Made by a program: the position numbers and the translations under genes
Notes under the pieces: generated by a model
Told to the model about the DNA's origin: nothing
What the model saw: the letters and a program-made list of their open reading frames with translations, nothing else
The model's database searches: none
From: an uncultured Bacteroidota bacterium
GTDB lineage: Bacteria > Bacteroidota > Bacteroidia > 2-12-FULL-35-15
Reading direction: 5' to 3'
NCBI GenBank assembly: GCA_903847205.1
Contig: CAINDA010000035.1
Coordinates: 62,001 to 126,000 of the forward strand
Length of the DNA stretch: 64,000 nt
In this document: piece after piece, positions 34,595 to 43,937 of the stretch
Position numbering within the stretch: the stretch's first letter is position 1
Layout of the letters: the number at the start of each line of letters is the position of its first letter

Positions 34595-36754
34595 TTATAT
34601 TTTCACGCCAATAACACATACATCATCAATCTGCTCTAAACTTCCTTTCCATTTTTCAAACGTTTTTAAAAGAATGTTTTTCTGTTCGGGCAAAGGAAGA
34701 TGACTAATGGCTAATAATTTTTCATTAAATTGTTTATACATAAATTTTTTTCCTTTCGGGCCCCCGAATTGGTCGGCAAATCCATCTGTAAATGTGTAGA
34801 TAATATCGCCTTTTTGCAGCATAATGGTTTGTTCAAGGAAGGATTCAGTGATTCCATGATGCATGCCTACTGGCATTTTATCAGATTTGTATTTTATTAT
34901 TTCAGTATTACGGCATATCCAAAGCGGGTTGTTAGCGGCGGCATAGGTGAGTGATTTTTCTTTTATATTCAGCTTGTAAAAGCATATATCCATTCCGTCC
35001 CTCCGTTCAGTTTTTGCAGAAGCAAATGCATTGATGATATGCTGCCTGAGCCGGTTGAGTGTTTCTGCAGGAGAATATATCTTTTGCTCCATCACAATTT
35101 CATTCAAAAAGTTTATGCCCATTAAACTCATAAATGCGCCAGGTACACCATGCCCCGTGCAGTCACCAACAGCGATAAAAAATTCATCACCTCGGTTATA
35201 TGCCCAATAAAAATCACCGGCAACAATGTCTTTAGGAAGAAATAGGATAAAGAATTCCTGAAGATTTTCAGCGAAGTATGATTCAGAAGTGATTACAGTC
35301 TGTTGAATGGCGCTTGCATAACGGAGACTGTCTAACATGTCTTTATTTTTTTCAGCAATTATTTTTTTTTGCTCTTCAGTTTCCCTGCTCTTTACTTCAA
35401 TTATTTGTTTTTGCCTTCGAGTTGTTCGAAGCGAGCGAAAAACAAATCCAGCAAATACGATTACTAACAATAAACAGCAGACAACTGACCAAATGATAAT
35501 TTTCTGCTTTCTGTTTTTTTCAGCATAAGCGAGTTGCTGCTTTTCGTTCTCCGCTTTTGTTGCTGCTTCTCTTTTTTCGAACTCAAAATTCAACTCTTTT
35601 CGGATAAGCTGCTTTTTATTTTCCTGACTGAAAAGAGTATCTCTGATTGCAATTGAACGCTTGTAATAATACAATGAGCGTAAGCGCATCTGCTCCATAG
35701 TTAAACGTTTACCTCCAATACTGTCAGGCAGCGAAACGTCAGCTTTTTCATAAAGCTGGCTTAAATTATTAAAACCATTTTTCACAATATCCATAGCCCC
35801 AATGCTGTCAGAAAGTGCAAGGGCAGGGTAAATGTGGTTGAAAGCGTCTTCATATTTTTTCAAAGAAATATAAAGTAAACCGATGTTGCCGAGAATAATA
35901 GAAATTTCTTTTTTATCGCCGAGTTCTTTTGCAATTTTTAATGCCTTAAGATAAAAGTCCAATGCTTTGGGGTAATCTCTTTGAAACTTATAGACAATCC
36001 CGATGTTGCCTAATTTTGCTGCCATTCCTTTTATATCTCCTGATTCTTCAACTATTTTCAATGCCTTGAAATCATAGTCAAGTGCTTTTTGGTAATTGCC
36101 TTGATCCAAATAAATAATTCCAATGTTACTAAGCCAGATTGCTATATTATTTTTGTTCCCATGCTCTTCAGCCATCTTCAATGCTTTGAAATAATAGTCC
36201 AATGCTTTGGAATAGTCAGCCTGCTCAGAATATACAATTCCAATGTTACCAATCAAGTTTGCTTGCAAGGTTTTATTTTCAAAGTCTTGCGCCATTTTCA
36301 ATGCCTTGAAATTATAGTCCAAAGCTTTTGAATAATCAGCTTGCTCGTAATAAACAAGTCCTATATTACTAAGAGTTGATGCTATTCCTTTTTTGTCTGC
36401 TAATTCTTCATCGATTTTTAATGTTTTAAATGCATATTCAATTGCCTGCCGATAATTGCCTTTGTTATAATGAACACTTCTTATATTATTATAAGCCTCA
36501 GCCATTTCCTTTTTTTCATTTAATTGCTGCGCTAATTGAAGGGCGGTTTCGGCATAGGATAAAGCTGTATCGTAATTTCCGATACTTTTATATTCTGAAG
36601 ATAATTTGTTTAATGTGATTACTTTATTGCTGTCCGCTTTATCTTTTTTAAGGAGGATTAGGAGGGACTCTATTTTTTTGTTTTGGGCAAAACAAAATGA
36701 GTTAGGAATTAAGAACGCGGCACTAAAAAATATATAGAGAATTTTTATTTTCAT
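34595..36754 (-). CDS. Membrane SpoIIE-type protein phosphatase with periplasmic TPR sensor (copy B)
   Basis: This 719-residue paralogue has a signal peptide (about 1-23), seven TPR-like repeats (about 47-320; ADYSKALDYYFKALKMA and variants), a further helical segment, a membrane helix (about 419-439), a coiled coil and a SpoIIE phosphatase domain (about 483-719) with AGDFYW, VGDCTGHG, DGMDICF, FTDGFADQFGG and QIDDVCVIGV. Its N-terminus is the best match to the truncated fifth copy at 29995. The loop after QFGG is short (PKGKKFMYKQ). It lies 15 bp after copy A. Confidence 0.92.
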   Translation of the reverse strand: MKIKILYIFFSAAFLIPNSFCFAQNKKIESLLILLKKDKADSNKVITLNKLSSEYKSIGNYDTALSYAETALQLAQQLNEKKEMAEAYNNIRSVHYNKGNYRQAIEYAFKTLKIDEELADKKGIASTLSNIGLVYYEQADYSKALDYNFKALKMAQDFENKTLQANLIGNIGIVYSEQADYSKALDYYFKALKMAEEHGNKNNIAIWLSNIGIIYLDQGNYQKALDYDFKALKIVEESGDIKGMAAKLGNIGIVYKFQRDYPKALDFYLKALKIAKELGDKKEISIILGNIGLLYISLKKYEDAFNHIYPALALSDSIGAMDIVKNGFNNLSQLYEKADVSLPDSIGGKRLTMEQMRLRSLYYYKRSIAIRDTLFSQENKKQLIRKELNFEFEKREAATKAENEKQQLAYAEKNRKQKIIIWSVVCCLLLVIVFAGFVFRSLRTTRRQKQIIEVKSRETEEQKKIIAEKNKDMLDSLRYASAIQQTVITSESYFAENLQEFFILFLPKDIVAGDFYWAYNRGDEFFIAVGDCTGHGVPGAFMSLMGINFLNEIVMEQKIYSPAETLNRLRQHIINAFASAKTERRDGMDICFYKLNIKEKSLTYAAANNPLWICRNTEIIKYKSDKMPVGMHHGITESFLEQTIMLQKGDIIYTFTDGFADQFGGPKGKKFMYKQFNEKLLAISHLPLPEQKNILLKTFEKWKGSLEQIDDVCVIGVKI

Positions 36755-36769
36755 AAGCCTAATGTATTA

Positions 36770-39064
36770 TTAAACTCTTATCCCTATAATTAATACATCA
36801 TCTACCTGATCAAGACCACCACGCCAGCTTTCGAAAGCTTTATTAAGAATCATTTTATGGTCATGCATCGGCTTATCAGAATTCGCTAATAGCAATTCCT
36901 GCAATGGCTTATACTTAAATTTTTTCCCTTCCTGCCCGCCAAACTGATCAGCATATCCATCTGTAAAAATGAATAAAACATCCCCCTTTTGTAATTCAAT
37001 TTTGTGATTAGTAAAAGGTTTTGAATCCCAATGGTATAATCCTATTGGCTGCTTATCACCTTTTATTTCATTCATTTTCCCGTCACGGATATACCATAGA
37101 GGATTGTTCGCGCCGGCAAATTCAACGGTGTTGTTTTTTTCATCAAAACAGATTATTGAAATATCCATTCCATCTTTATTTTCGCTTTCTTTCTGCTTTA
37201 AAGAAAATATGACATTATCACGCAGCAAATCAAGAATTTCTGACGGCTTTGTTGTTCCTTTTTCGTTTATAATTTCATTCAGAAAAGAGTTGCCGATCAT
37301 ACTCATAAAAGCTCCTGGAACACCATGCCCTGTGCAGTCAACAGCTGCAATTATTTTTTTTCCGTTTCTTTCGGTGTACCAGTAAAAATCCCCGCTTACA
37401 ATATCCTTCGGTTTGTATAGCATAAACACATCCTTGAATAACTTAAATTTTAATTCTTTTGAAGGCAGAATAGCTTCCTGGATGAGCTTTGCATAACTGA
37501 TTGAATCAGTAATATCCTTGTTTTTTTCTTCTACCACCTGTTTCTGAAAATTAATTTCTACAGCCTGCTGCTTTAAAACATTATTTGCTTTCGCTTTGTT
37601 TAAAAAATTTCTATACAGAAAAAATATCAAAACAAATACTATCACAAGGCCGACTGTAAGCCCTGTTTTTATAATAGTATCCTGCTGTCTTGCACGCTCA
37701 TCTGCTGCTTTTTCCTGACTGAGCATAACAATTTTGTTTTCTTTAAGAACGGCTTCTCTAATCTGCTGGCGAAGCTCAACTGATGTTGTATTTAATTCAG
37801 AAGTTTTTACAGTTAGATCAGAAGTTGTTTTATTCAGCTGTGCCTTACTTAATTCCAGCTCGAGTTCCTGAAGTTTTTTTGCATGAGTCAGATGTTCAAT
37901 TTCCAGCTTTCGCTTCATGGTAATGTCTTCCAGCTCTTTCTGCCGTTTGAGCTTTCTTATTTGTCTTTCCTGGTCTTGTACAGTGAGCTCCTGTTCTTTT
38001 TTTTCAGCTTCCAATTTTTGTTTTGATAATTCTTCCTGATTTTTATAAAGAGCAGCATCCTGAATCTCTTTATTTTTTCGCAGCAATTCAATTTCTTTTT
38101 CCCTGTTTCCTGCCACAGCTTTTAAGTTCTCAATTTCAAGCCTTTTATTTTCCTGCATGGCAGCAGAAAGCAGTTTCTCTCCTGTTTTACCAATTAGTTT
38201 TGCCTGTTTTTTAAAGAGGTGAATGTATTCACCATCCGCACTAAACTGTTTTTTCTTTTTGTTAAAATTTATTTTATTACTTGGTTTGTTCAGAAGCAGA
38301 CCCAATACATCATTTGTAGCAGCTGTTGTCATATTGTCCGACAAATTGACTACCCAGTCTTTCAAATAATAAATTACATCCGGCGCTGAAAAAATATTGG
38401 TATTAACAAGGATGGTTTGCGGGTGAAATCCCGGTTTTGAGAAATTAATGCTGAATTCATCATTCAAATAAAGGGGGATGCTGAAACTTCCATCCTTAGA
38501 CGTAATGAATTCGCGCTCTTCAACCTGATTTTCGATTACAAGAATTTTAACGCCTTCAACCGATTTACCTAATTTCGATGTGCGGCCAGAGAATTGCAGG
38601 AAGGTATTCGGTTCATTTGCAGGATGAGGGATTTTATTTCCTTTATCATCAACAATATAATGCTCTCCAACCCAATCATTATTCTCAAATGTTCCACCCT
38701 CTTTCAGCTTTCCATCAGTATTGTACAATTTTACAACTCCTTTAGGACGATCATTTAAATAAGTAATTTCACTTTTAGTATTGCCGTTTTCATAATAATA
38801 TTTCCAAAGCCCTTTTTTTTTGTTGTCCAAATAAAATCCCTCTTCAATTATTTGATTTTTTTTAAACTTGCTATACGTTTCTTCTTTTTTATCTTTTCCG
38901 AAATAAATCCATTTCCCCTGCTTCAGCCCATCGGTGGAAATGCCGTTAATTGTATCATTCTGGTACATTTCAAATTTCTGAAGAACTGGTTTAACCTGAG
39001 CAAAAATTGCAGCTGAGGCAAAACAAATAATAAAAACAAGTGTAGTACTTTTTTTAAAAAACAT
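36770..39064 (-). CDS. Membrane SpoIIE-type protein phosphatase with MORN-like and coiled-coil sensor (copy A)
   Basis: This 764-residue protein heads the operon and has a different input region. It starts with a signal peptide (1-22), then MORN/YwqK-like repeats (about 45-135: GLKQGKWIYFGKDKK, NKKKGLWKYYYENG, DRPKGVVKLYNTDGK), a carboxypeptidase-regulatory-like beta domain (about 155-225) and a long coiled coil (about 300-465). A membrane helix (about 468-486) and the SpoIIE phosphatase (about 545-764) follow. The phosphatase motifs SGDFYW, AVDCTGHG, DGMDISI, FTDGYADQFGG and VDDVLIIGI are intact. Annotation programs may label the N-terminus as a toxin-antitoxin component because of the MORN-like repeats, which is misleading. 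Confidence 0.9.
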   Translation of the reverse strand: MFFKKSTTLVFIICFASAAIFAQVKPVLQKFEMYQNDTINGISTDGLKQGKWIYFGKDKKEETYSKFKKNQIIEEGFYLDNKKKGLWKYYYENGNTKSEITYLNDRPKGVVKLYNTDGKLKEGGTFENNDWVGEHYIVDDKGNKIPHPANEPNTFLQFSGRTSKLGKSVEGVKILVIENQVEEREFITSKDGSFSIPLYLNDEFSINFSKPGFHPQTILVNTNIFSAPDVIYYLKDWVVNLSDNMTTAATNDVLGLLLNKPSNKINFNKKKKQFSADGEYIHLFKKQAKLIGKTGEKLLSAAMQENKRLEIENLKAVAGNREKEIELLRKNKEIQDAALYKNQEELSKQKLEAEKKEQELTVQDQERQIRKLKRQKELEDITMKRKLEIEHLTHAKKLQELELELSKAQLNKTTSDLTVKTSELNTTSVELRQQIREAVLKENKIVMLSQEKAADERARQQDTIIKTGLTVGLVIVFVLIFFLYRNFLNKAKANNVLKQQAVEINFQKQVVEEKNKDITDSISYAKLIQEAILPSKELKFKLFKDVFMLYKPKDIVSGDFYWYTERNGKKIIAAVDCTGHGVPGAFMSMIGNSFLNEIINEKGTTKPSEILDLLRDNVIFSLKQKESENKDGMDISIICFDEKNNTVEFAGANNPLWYIRDGKMNEIKGDKQPIGLYHWDSKPFTNHKIELQKGDVLFIFTDGYADQFGGQEGKKFKYKPLQELLLANSDKPMHDHKMILNKAFESWRGGLDQVDDVLIIGIRV

Positions 39065-39474
39065 AAATTCAGGAATAAAATTCAGGCAGTTTTTCTTTTA
39101 CAAATCAAAGGATTCAATAAATATTTAATAATTCATTCTGCCAGATTATAGGCTAACGAATTTCAACCAACCGAAAAGCTAAAATAGGCAAAATAAGGTT
39201 AATCTCTTTCAAAATACAAGAAAGATATCTACCTGGAAGATTTAAAAAATTTGAAAAAAAAGAAGAAATTACTACTCAGATACTGCCGATTTTTAATTTT
39301 TTAATACGGTCAGAAATGTAAATTTATTTCATTTAATATTTCAATAAGTAACTGCTGGATTAATTTGAATCATAAACCTGCGAGAAAAATAAATTCATAC
39401 AATGCCGGCGGGAAATGCCAATTAATTGGATTTCTTAACAAAAAAACAATTGCGGAACGGCTATATTTTAAAAC
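39065..39474. other. Spacer upstream of the phosphatase operon
   Basis: No coding region is visible in this 410-bp AT-rich stretch. It must contain the promoter of the phosphatase operon, but I could not find a convincing TTTG-N19-TAnnTTTG pair. The purC terminator lies just beyond it. Confidence 0.5.
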
Positions 39475-39518
39475 TAAAAAAACTTTTCAATTTCCATTTA
39501 AAATGGAAATTGAAAAGT
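39475..39518 (-). terminator. Terminator after purC
   Basis: An 18-bp perfect inverted repeat (ACTTTTCAATTTCCATTT at 39482-39499 against its complement at 39501-39518) is followed on the minus strand by a run of seven T. It lies 112 bp after the purC stop. The stem is AT-rich and unusually long for a simple terminator. Confidence 0.75.
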
Positions 39519-39629
39519 CAGGTGCGGAAAATCAGGACTAAAATTTATTCAGGGAAACCGGCAAATTGATTTCATACAATATATCCAGAGGTTAGGAGAA
39601 ATATTTATTTAATATTTTCAAATAAACTT

Positions 39630-40577
39630 CTATTTTCCCGATGCCAAAAATTCAGAGATGTTTTTTTCTACCCTTCCGATAACATCCGACACATCTGCTT
39701 TTATAAATTTCTCACCAGTAATTTTCTCAAATAGTTCAATATATCTCTCAGAAATAGATGCGATAATTTCATCAGTCATTTCTGGAATTTTTTGTCCGTC
39801 TTTACCCTGAAAACCATTTTCCATCAGCCATTCGCGCACAAATTCTTTCGACAGCTGTTTCTGCGCTTCTCCCTTCTGCTGGCGCTCTTCATACCCTTCT
39901 TTGTAAAAATACCGCGATGAATCGGGAGTATGAATTTCATCAATCAAATAAATAATATTGTCTTTTTTTCCAAACTCATATTTTGTATCAACTAATATCA
40001 ATCCCATTTTTTCTGCTATTTCACTTCCTCTTTGAAACACAGCACGTGTATATTTCTCTAAAGTTTCATAATCCTTTTGAGAAACAGTATTCTGCTTTAT
40101 TATTTCTTCTTTCGAAATATCTTCATCATGCCCTTCAGAAGCCTTAGTAGTAGGTGTAATAATAGGTTCCGGGAATCTATCATTTTCTTTCATCCCTTCA
40201 GGCATCGCCACACCGCAGATTATGCGCTTGCCTGCTTTGTATTCCCGCCAGGCATGGCCTGAGAGAAAACCGCGTATCACCATTTCCACTTTAAAAGTGT
40301 CACATAAAATACCTGCAGTAACCATAGGATCAGGCACAGCAATTACCCAGTTTGGGACAATATCTTCGGTAGCTTTTAAAAATTTAGCAGCAATCTGATT
40401 CAATACCTGCCCCTTGTAAGGGATGCCTTTAGGAAGAACAACATCAAATGCCGAAATGCGGTCGCTCACAATCATAACAAGCATTTTGTCATCAATGGTA
40501 TATACATCACGCACTTTGCCCTTATAATAATTCTTTTGCTTATTGAATTTAAAATTGGTTTCTGTTATTGCGTTCAT
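39630..40577 (-). CDS. purC: Phosphoribosylaminoimidazole-succinocarboxamide synthase
   Basis: SAICAR synthase catalyses an ATP-dependent step of purine synthesis joining aspartate to CAIR. Its 315 residues fall in the longer eukaryote-like class of bacterial PurC. The motifs are clear: [62 protein letters not shown] and [13 protein letters not shown]. No other purine gene is adjacent. It has its own terminator downstream. Confidence 0.97.
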   Translation of the reverse strand: MNAITETNFKFNKQKNYYKGKVRDVYTIDDKMLVMIVSDRISAFDVVLPKGIPYKGQVLNQIAAKFLKATEDIVPNWVIAVPDPMVTAGILCDTFKVEMVIRGFLSGHAWREYKAGKRIICGVAMPEGMKENDRFPEPIITPTTKASEGHDEDISKEEIIKQNTVSQKDYETLEKYTRAVFQRGSEIAEKMGLILVDTKYEFGKKDNIIYLIDEIHTPDSSRYFYKEGYEERQQKGEAQKQLSKEFVREWLMENGFQGKDGQKIPEMTDEIIASISERYIELFEKITGEKFIKADVSDVIGRVEKNISEFLASGK

Positions 40578-40643
40578 ATTATTTTTTTGTGATTTTAATA
40601 ATGAAATTTTTTAAAATTTTAATCTGCACAACTATTTAAAACT

Positions 40644-42569
40644 TTAATCAAAAAATCTCCAGGATACTCCAAATTTCAAAGCTCTGTCGTTCATCGGATA
40701 ATAAGGCGTAAGCATATAATTAGTGCCTGACAAGCCATAATTTAAATGATCAATTTTAAAGAAAATACGCACTGTTTTAATCTGCACATTTATAAAAAAA
40801 TCAATGAAAGGATAATTGCCGTATTTTTTCTGATCCTGGAGATAAAACTGTGCTGTTGCAGGCATATAAGCATTTGCATAATATGCCGATGTGTAAAACA
40901 CTGAAGCCCCCACCGCCATCCGCATAGCCCTTTTAAACAGATCGGTTTCGTAATATAATGAATGTTCTAAAATAAATTCCGGAAGCCGTATCACGGATGA
41001 ATCAGGTACAATCTGATAATTTATTTTATTATTCCAATGCCAGCTATGAAAAATAAAATCTTTTTTCAAGTAAAGGGAAGTAATAGCAATTGGGCCCTTA
41101 TACTGACTTGGAAGCGCCGAAGTATTAAAATATAAAATATTAGAATAGCTGGCAAAATCGGCACCCGCTGACAAATGATATTTGCTCATTGAAAAGTTAA
41201 TTTTCAGATGCGATTCCTGCATTTTTTCAAATGTATTATTCCAGATAAAATTATTTGAAGTATATCTGTTATACATAAAATCAGGAGCATGCAGCCTGGT
41301 TTCTGCCTTTATAATCAGCACATTCGAGCTGTCCTTAATCGCTTTTTTAAAAAATGCGCCGGCATAATGATCGCCTTTATTATAACCGCTGATGGTGTAT
41401 TTGGCTGATAAATTCCACCAGAATTTATTATCGGAATATGTATTGTACAATTCGCCGCCGGCAATAATATTGTTGGATGTTGTATCCACTCTGTCCTTCC
41501 GGTCGGTACTAACAAGCCCGTGCAAAATATCGGAAGCCGGTAAAGTAAATAATTCTCGCTGCTGAATTTTAATAAACTCGTGTTTAATATTCAGCCCTGC
41601 GCCTATAATATCAATAAGCCCCCTGTGCCGTTTATTGTCGAGGCGTTTCCAGGCTATTTCATTTTCAATTTTATAACTATGCGTTGAATCCGTTGTTTTT
41701 GTTGAGTCGAAATAAATATTTGAATAATACTTTGAGGAAGGGTTATCATCTTCATATTTCAAAACATTATCTTCATACATTGAAGTAAGTATTATTCTGC
41801 TTTCCGGAATTATGGCACCGTGTGCAGCAGTATCTGCCGACACGCGTCCAAAATTAAAAAACTGTTTAAAATATACACTTCTGTTAATCACCGTGCGTTT
41901 AGCCCCTTTTAAATAAACACCTACCAATAGTTTATCAACCCCGCTGATAGTAAACGTAGAATCATCGGAAATACCGCCGTTTTCAGCATTTTTTATGCTG
42001 TTGTAAATTATGTTTGTTAAAAAATAATATCGGTTATTTAAGGATTTAAAATTTGAAGATAAAGCAAGGAAGTTGTCATTTGTATTTTGACGAAGATAAA
42101 AACCATCTGACCTGATTCTGTAAAAATCGGCAGTTACATTCCAATTTTTTTTGACATTATAAGAAAATGTCATTTTAAAAATCTGTTCTTTTTTTGACGC
42201 AATAACATAAGAGAGATCGGTAAAAGGCACGCGGGTGTTGTAGTATTTAAATTTATTAGGACTAAAAAAATAATTGTCAAAATTATTTTTTGAATAATTA
42301 AACCCCGATTGGCTAAACAATGGGCGGTAGGACAAATCATTTATCGGCTGGCCGATATTGCCTATCGTATTTCTATCGGTATAATTCTGAAAGTTATCTA
42401 AAGAATATCCAATATAATTAAGGCTGTCGCCATTTTCAAACTGGCTTTCATTAAAAAAACGTGTAGTTGTATTTTTTTTCAAAACCTTTATAGTATCATC
42501 ATTTCCAGAAAATAAGAAATGCGGAAGTATAAGAAGAATTAAGAATAATATCCTGGCACTATATACCAT
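40644..42569 (-). CDS. Putative outer-membrane porin (Porin_10-like)
   Basis: This 641-residue protein has a signal peptide (about 1-21) and long stretches of alternating residues with many aromatics and Asn, characteristic of an outer-membrane barrel. The text matches Bacteroidota putative porins of the Porin_10 type: YNTRVPFTDLSYVIASKKEQIFKMTFSYNVKKNWNVTADFYRI, and the closing YYPMNDRALKFGVSWRFFD. It lies 66 bp upstream of purC on the same strand and could be co-transcribed with it, though the functions are unrelated. Confidence 0.85.
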   Translation of the reverse strand: MVYSARILFLILLILPHFLFSGNDDTIKVLKKNTTTRFFNESQFENGDSLNYIGYSLDNFQNYTDRNTIGNIGQPINDLSYRPLFSQSGFNYSKNNFDNYFFSPNKFKYYNTRVPFTDLSYVIASKKEQIFKMTFSYNVKKNWNVTADFYRIRSDGFYLRQNTNDNFLALSSNFKSLNNRYYFLTNIIYNSIKNAENGGISDDSTFTISGVDKLLVGVYLKGAKRTVINRSVYFKQFFNFGRVSADTAAHGAIIPESRIILTSMYEDNVLKYEDDNPSSKYYSNIYFDSTKTTDSTHSYKIENEIAWKRLDNKRHRGLIDIIGAGLNIKHEFIKIQQRELFTLPASDILHGLVSTDRKDRVDTTSNNIIAGGELYNTYSDNKFWWNLSAKYTISGYNKGDHYAGAFFKKAIKDSSNVLIIKAETRLHAPDFMYNRYTSNNFIWNNTFEKMQESHLKINFSMSKYHLSAGADFASYSNILYFNTSALPSQYKGPIAITSLYLKKDFIFHSWHWNNKINYQIVPDSSVIRLPEFILEHSLYYETDLFKRAMRMAVGASVFYTSAYYANAYMPATAQFYLQDQKKYGNYPFIDFFINVQIKTVRIFFKIDHLNYGLSGTNYMLTPYYPMNDRALKFGVSWRFFD

Positions 42570-43009
42570 AGTAACTTTTTAGTTTTGCACAAAAATAACA
42601 TTAATAAAAATAAAAAAGCCTCAATTAAAAAAGAAATGGGTCTGGAAGGCTCTCTGTCTTCAACCACACCGTTTTTTGCCTGCATGCTATCCGTAAAAAA
42701 AACGCCATGATACTGACCTAATGAAATCCATATTCATCCATTCTGATTCGGACTCTTAACCTTGCTTAAACATAAAATAATTCGCATTCATTGAAATAGA
42801 CGCATCAGGATTAGACCCAGCCCAAAAATCACACAACTGCCGGATAGCCCGACAGTCAGCAGAGCGGCAGTATTAAAATATTTTGACTCAGATTAACTGT
42901 ACAATCTTTTACAAAATTCCCTCCATTTTTCATTTCTATTGATAGTTTAAAATTGCGGATGAAATACACAATTTCAGTGTTAAATGTTTCAACTTCAAAC
43001 TATTATTAT
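42570..43009. other. Spacer between divergent porin and universal stress genes
   Basis: No gene is visible in this 440-bp stretch. A modest hairpin (ACTGCCG at 42836-42842 pairing with CGGCAGT at 42865-42871) is present but has no clear role. Confidence 0.45.
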
Positions 43010-43017
43010 TACTTTTG
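43010..43017 (+). promoter_or_regulatory. Candidate -7 element for the universal stress gene
   Basis: TACTTTTG matches TAnnTTTG and lies 22 bp before the ATG at 43040. It is the same octamer found upstream of asnB. A TTTC (42987-42990) lies 19 bp upstream. Confidence 0.5.
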
Positions 43018-43039
43018 TACCAAATTCAACTAAAAAAGC

Positions 43040-43867
43040 ATGTCCAAGAAACTTCAAAATTCCATCTTAATCCCAATCCTTTCAACCGAGCAAACCATTA
43101 TCGCACTAAGCCAATCATACAATTTAGCACGGTTGACAAATTCAAAAATTATATTGCTTGATGTAGAAAGCGGAGACCATCCGCTTGATGATAAGATGCT
43201 TACTGCAATGGCAAAAGAGGCCGCAGTAAAATCCGGACAACCTGTAGAAACCCTTGTAAGGAAGGGCAATATTTATGAAGAAATAAATAAAGTTGCCGAC
43301 GTTTTAAACCCTTTATTTATTATACTGGGGATTACCTCAAAAATTACTTTTAGTAAAATTATGGGGCAGAACGTTTTTAAAATGGTGCGCGAATCAATGC
43401 ATCCTGTAATTACTATACGTGGCAAAGTTCACCGCGACGGCTGTAAAACAATTTTACTTCCCGTTGATTTATCCAAAGAAACCCGCGAAAAAGTTAGAAA
43501 AGCCGTTGAATTAGCTAAAATATTCAATGCTGATATTCGCGTAATTTCCATCTTAACCCAGACAGACGAAGAAGCCGAAAATAAATTGATCTCCTATTCT
43601 AACCAGGTTTGGAAGTATATAAAAGAGCAAGGCATCCGCTGTACTATCAAAACCCTCCGCGGTCAGGATATTCCAAAAATGATTCAGGATTACGGCAGAG
43701 AAGTGGAAGCTGATTTGATTTTAATTATGAGCAAAGCCGAATTAAGCATGAAAGAATTTTTTATCGGCACAGTTGCACAGCGCATTATAAATGAAAGCGA
43801 AATTCCTGTCTTGAGCTTCCGTCCTATGGTTCGCAAGGATACTACCTTATTTGCTACACCATACTAA
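43040..43867 (+). CDS. Tandem universal stress protein
   Basis: This 275-residue protein holds two UspA-like domains, about 1-137 and 143-275. The first opens with NSILIPILSTEQTIIALSQSYNLARL, the second with KTILLPVDLSKETREKVRKAVELAKIF. The ATP-binding glycine motif (G-x2-G-x9-GS/T) is not clearly conserved in either half (LGITSKITFSKIMGQNVFKMVRES; LIMSKAELSMKEFFIGTVAQRIINES), so nucleotide binding is doubtful. It is a single-gene unit with its own promoter and terminator. Confidence 0.88.
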   Translation: MSKKLQNSILIPILSTEQTIIALSQSYNLARLTNSKIILLDVESGDHPLDDKMLTAMAKEAAVKSGQPVETLVRKGNIYEEINKVADVLNPLFIILGITSKITFSKIMGQNVFKMVRESMHPVITIRGKVHRDGCKTILLPVDLSKETREKVRKAVELAKIFNADIRVISILTQTDEEAENKLISYSNQVWKYIKEQGIRCTIKTLRGQDIPKMIQDYGREVEADLILIMSKAELSMKEFFIGTVAQRIINESEIPVLSFRPMVRKDTTLFATPY

Positions 43868-43887
43868 CCGGGAATAAATGTCGAAAT

Positions 43888-43924
43888 AAAAAAAGCCTTC
43901 TGAATTTTCAGAAGGCTTTTTTAT
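43888..43924. terminator. Bidirectional terminator (usp / thiF)
   Basis: AAAAAGCCTTCTGAA pairs with TTCAGAAGGCTTTTT around a short loop, with A and T tracts on either side. It serves the universal stress gene and the convergent thiamine operon, whose last stop is at 43938. Confidence 0.92.
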
Positions 43925-43937
43925 TGAATTGATTTTA

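Noticed and set aside
36770-39064. Toxin-antitoxin component, suggested by MORN/YwqK-like repeats
   Set aside because: The protein is a full membrane phosphatase with paralogues beside it; no toxin gene is nearby.
42836-42871. Small hairpin as an RNA gene or terminator
   Set aside because: The stem is only 7 bp, there is no T-run, and it lies between divergent genes where no terminator is expected.
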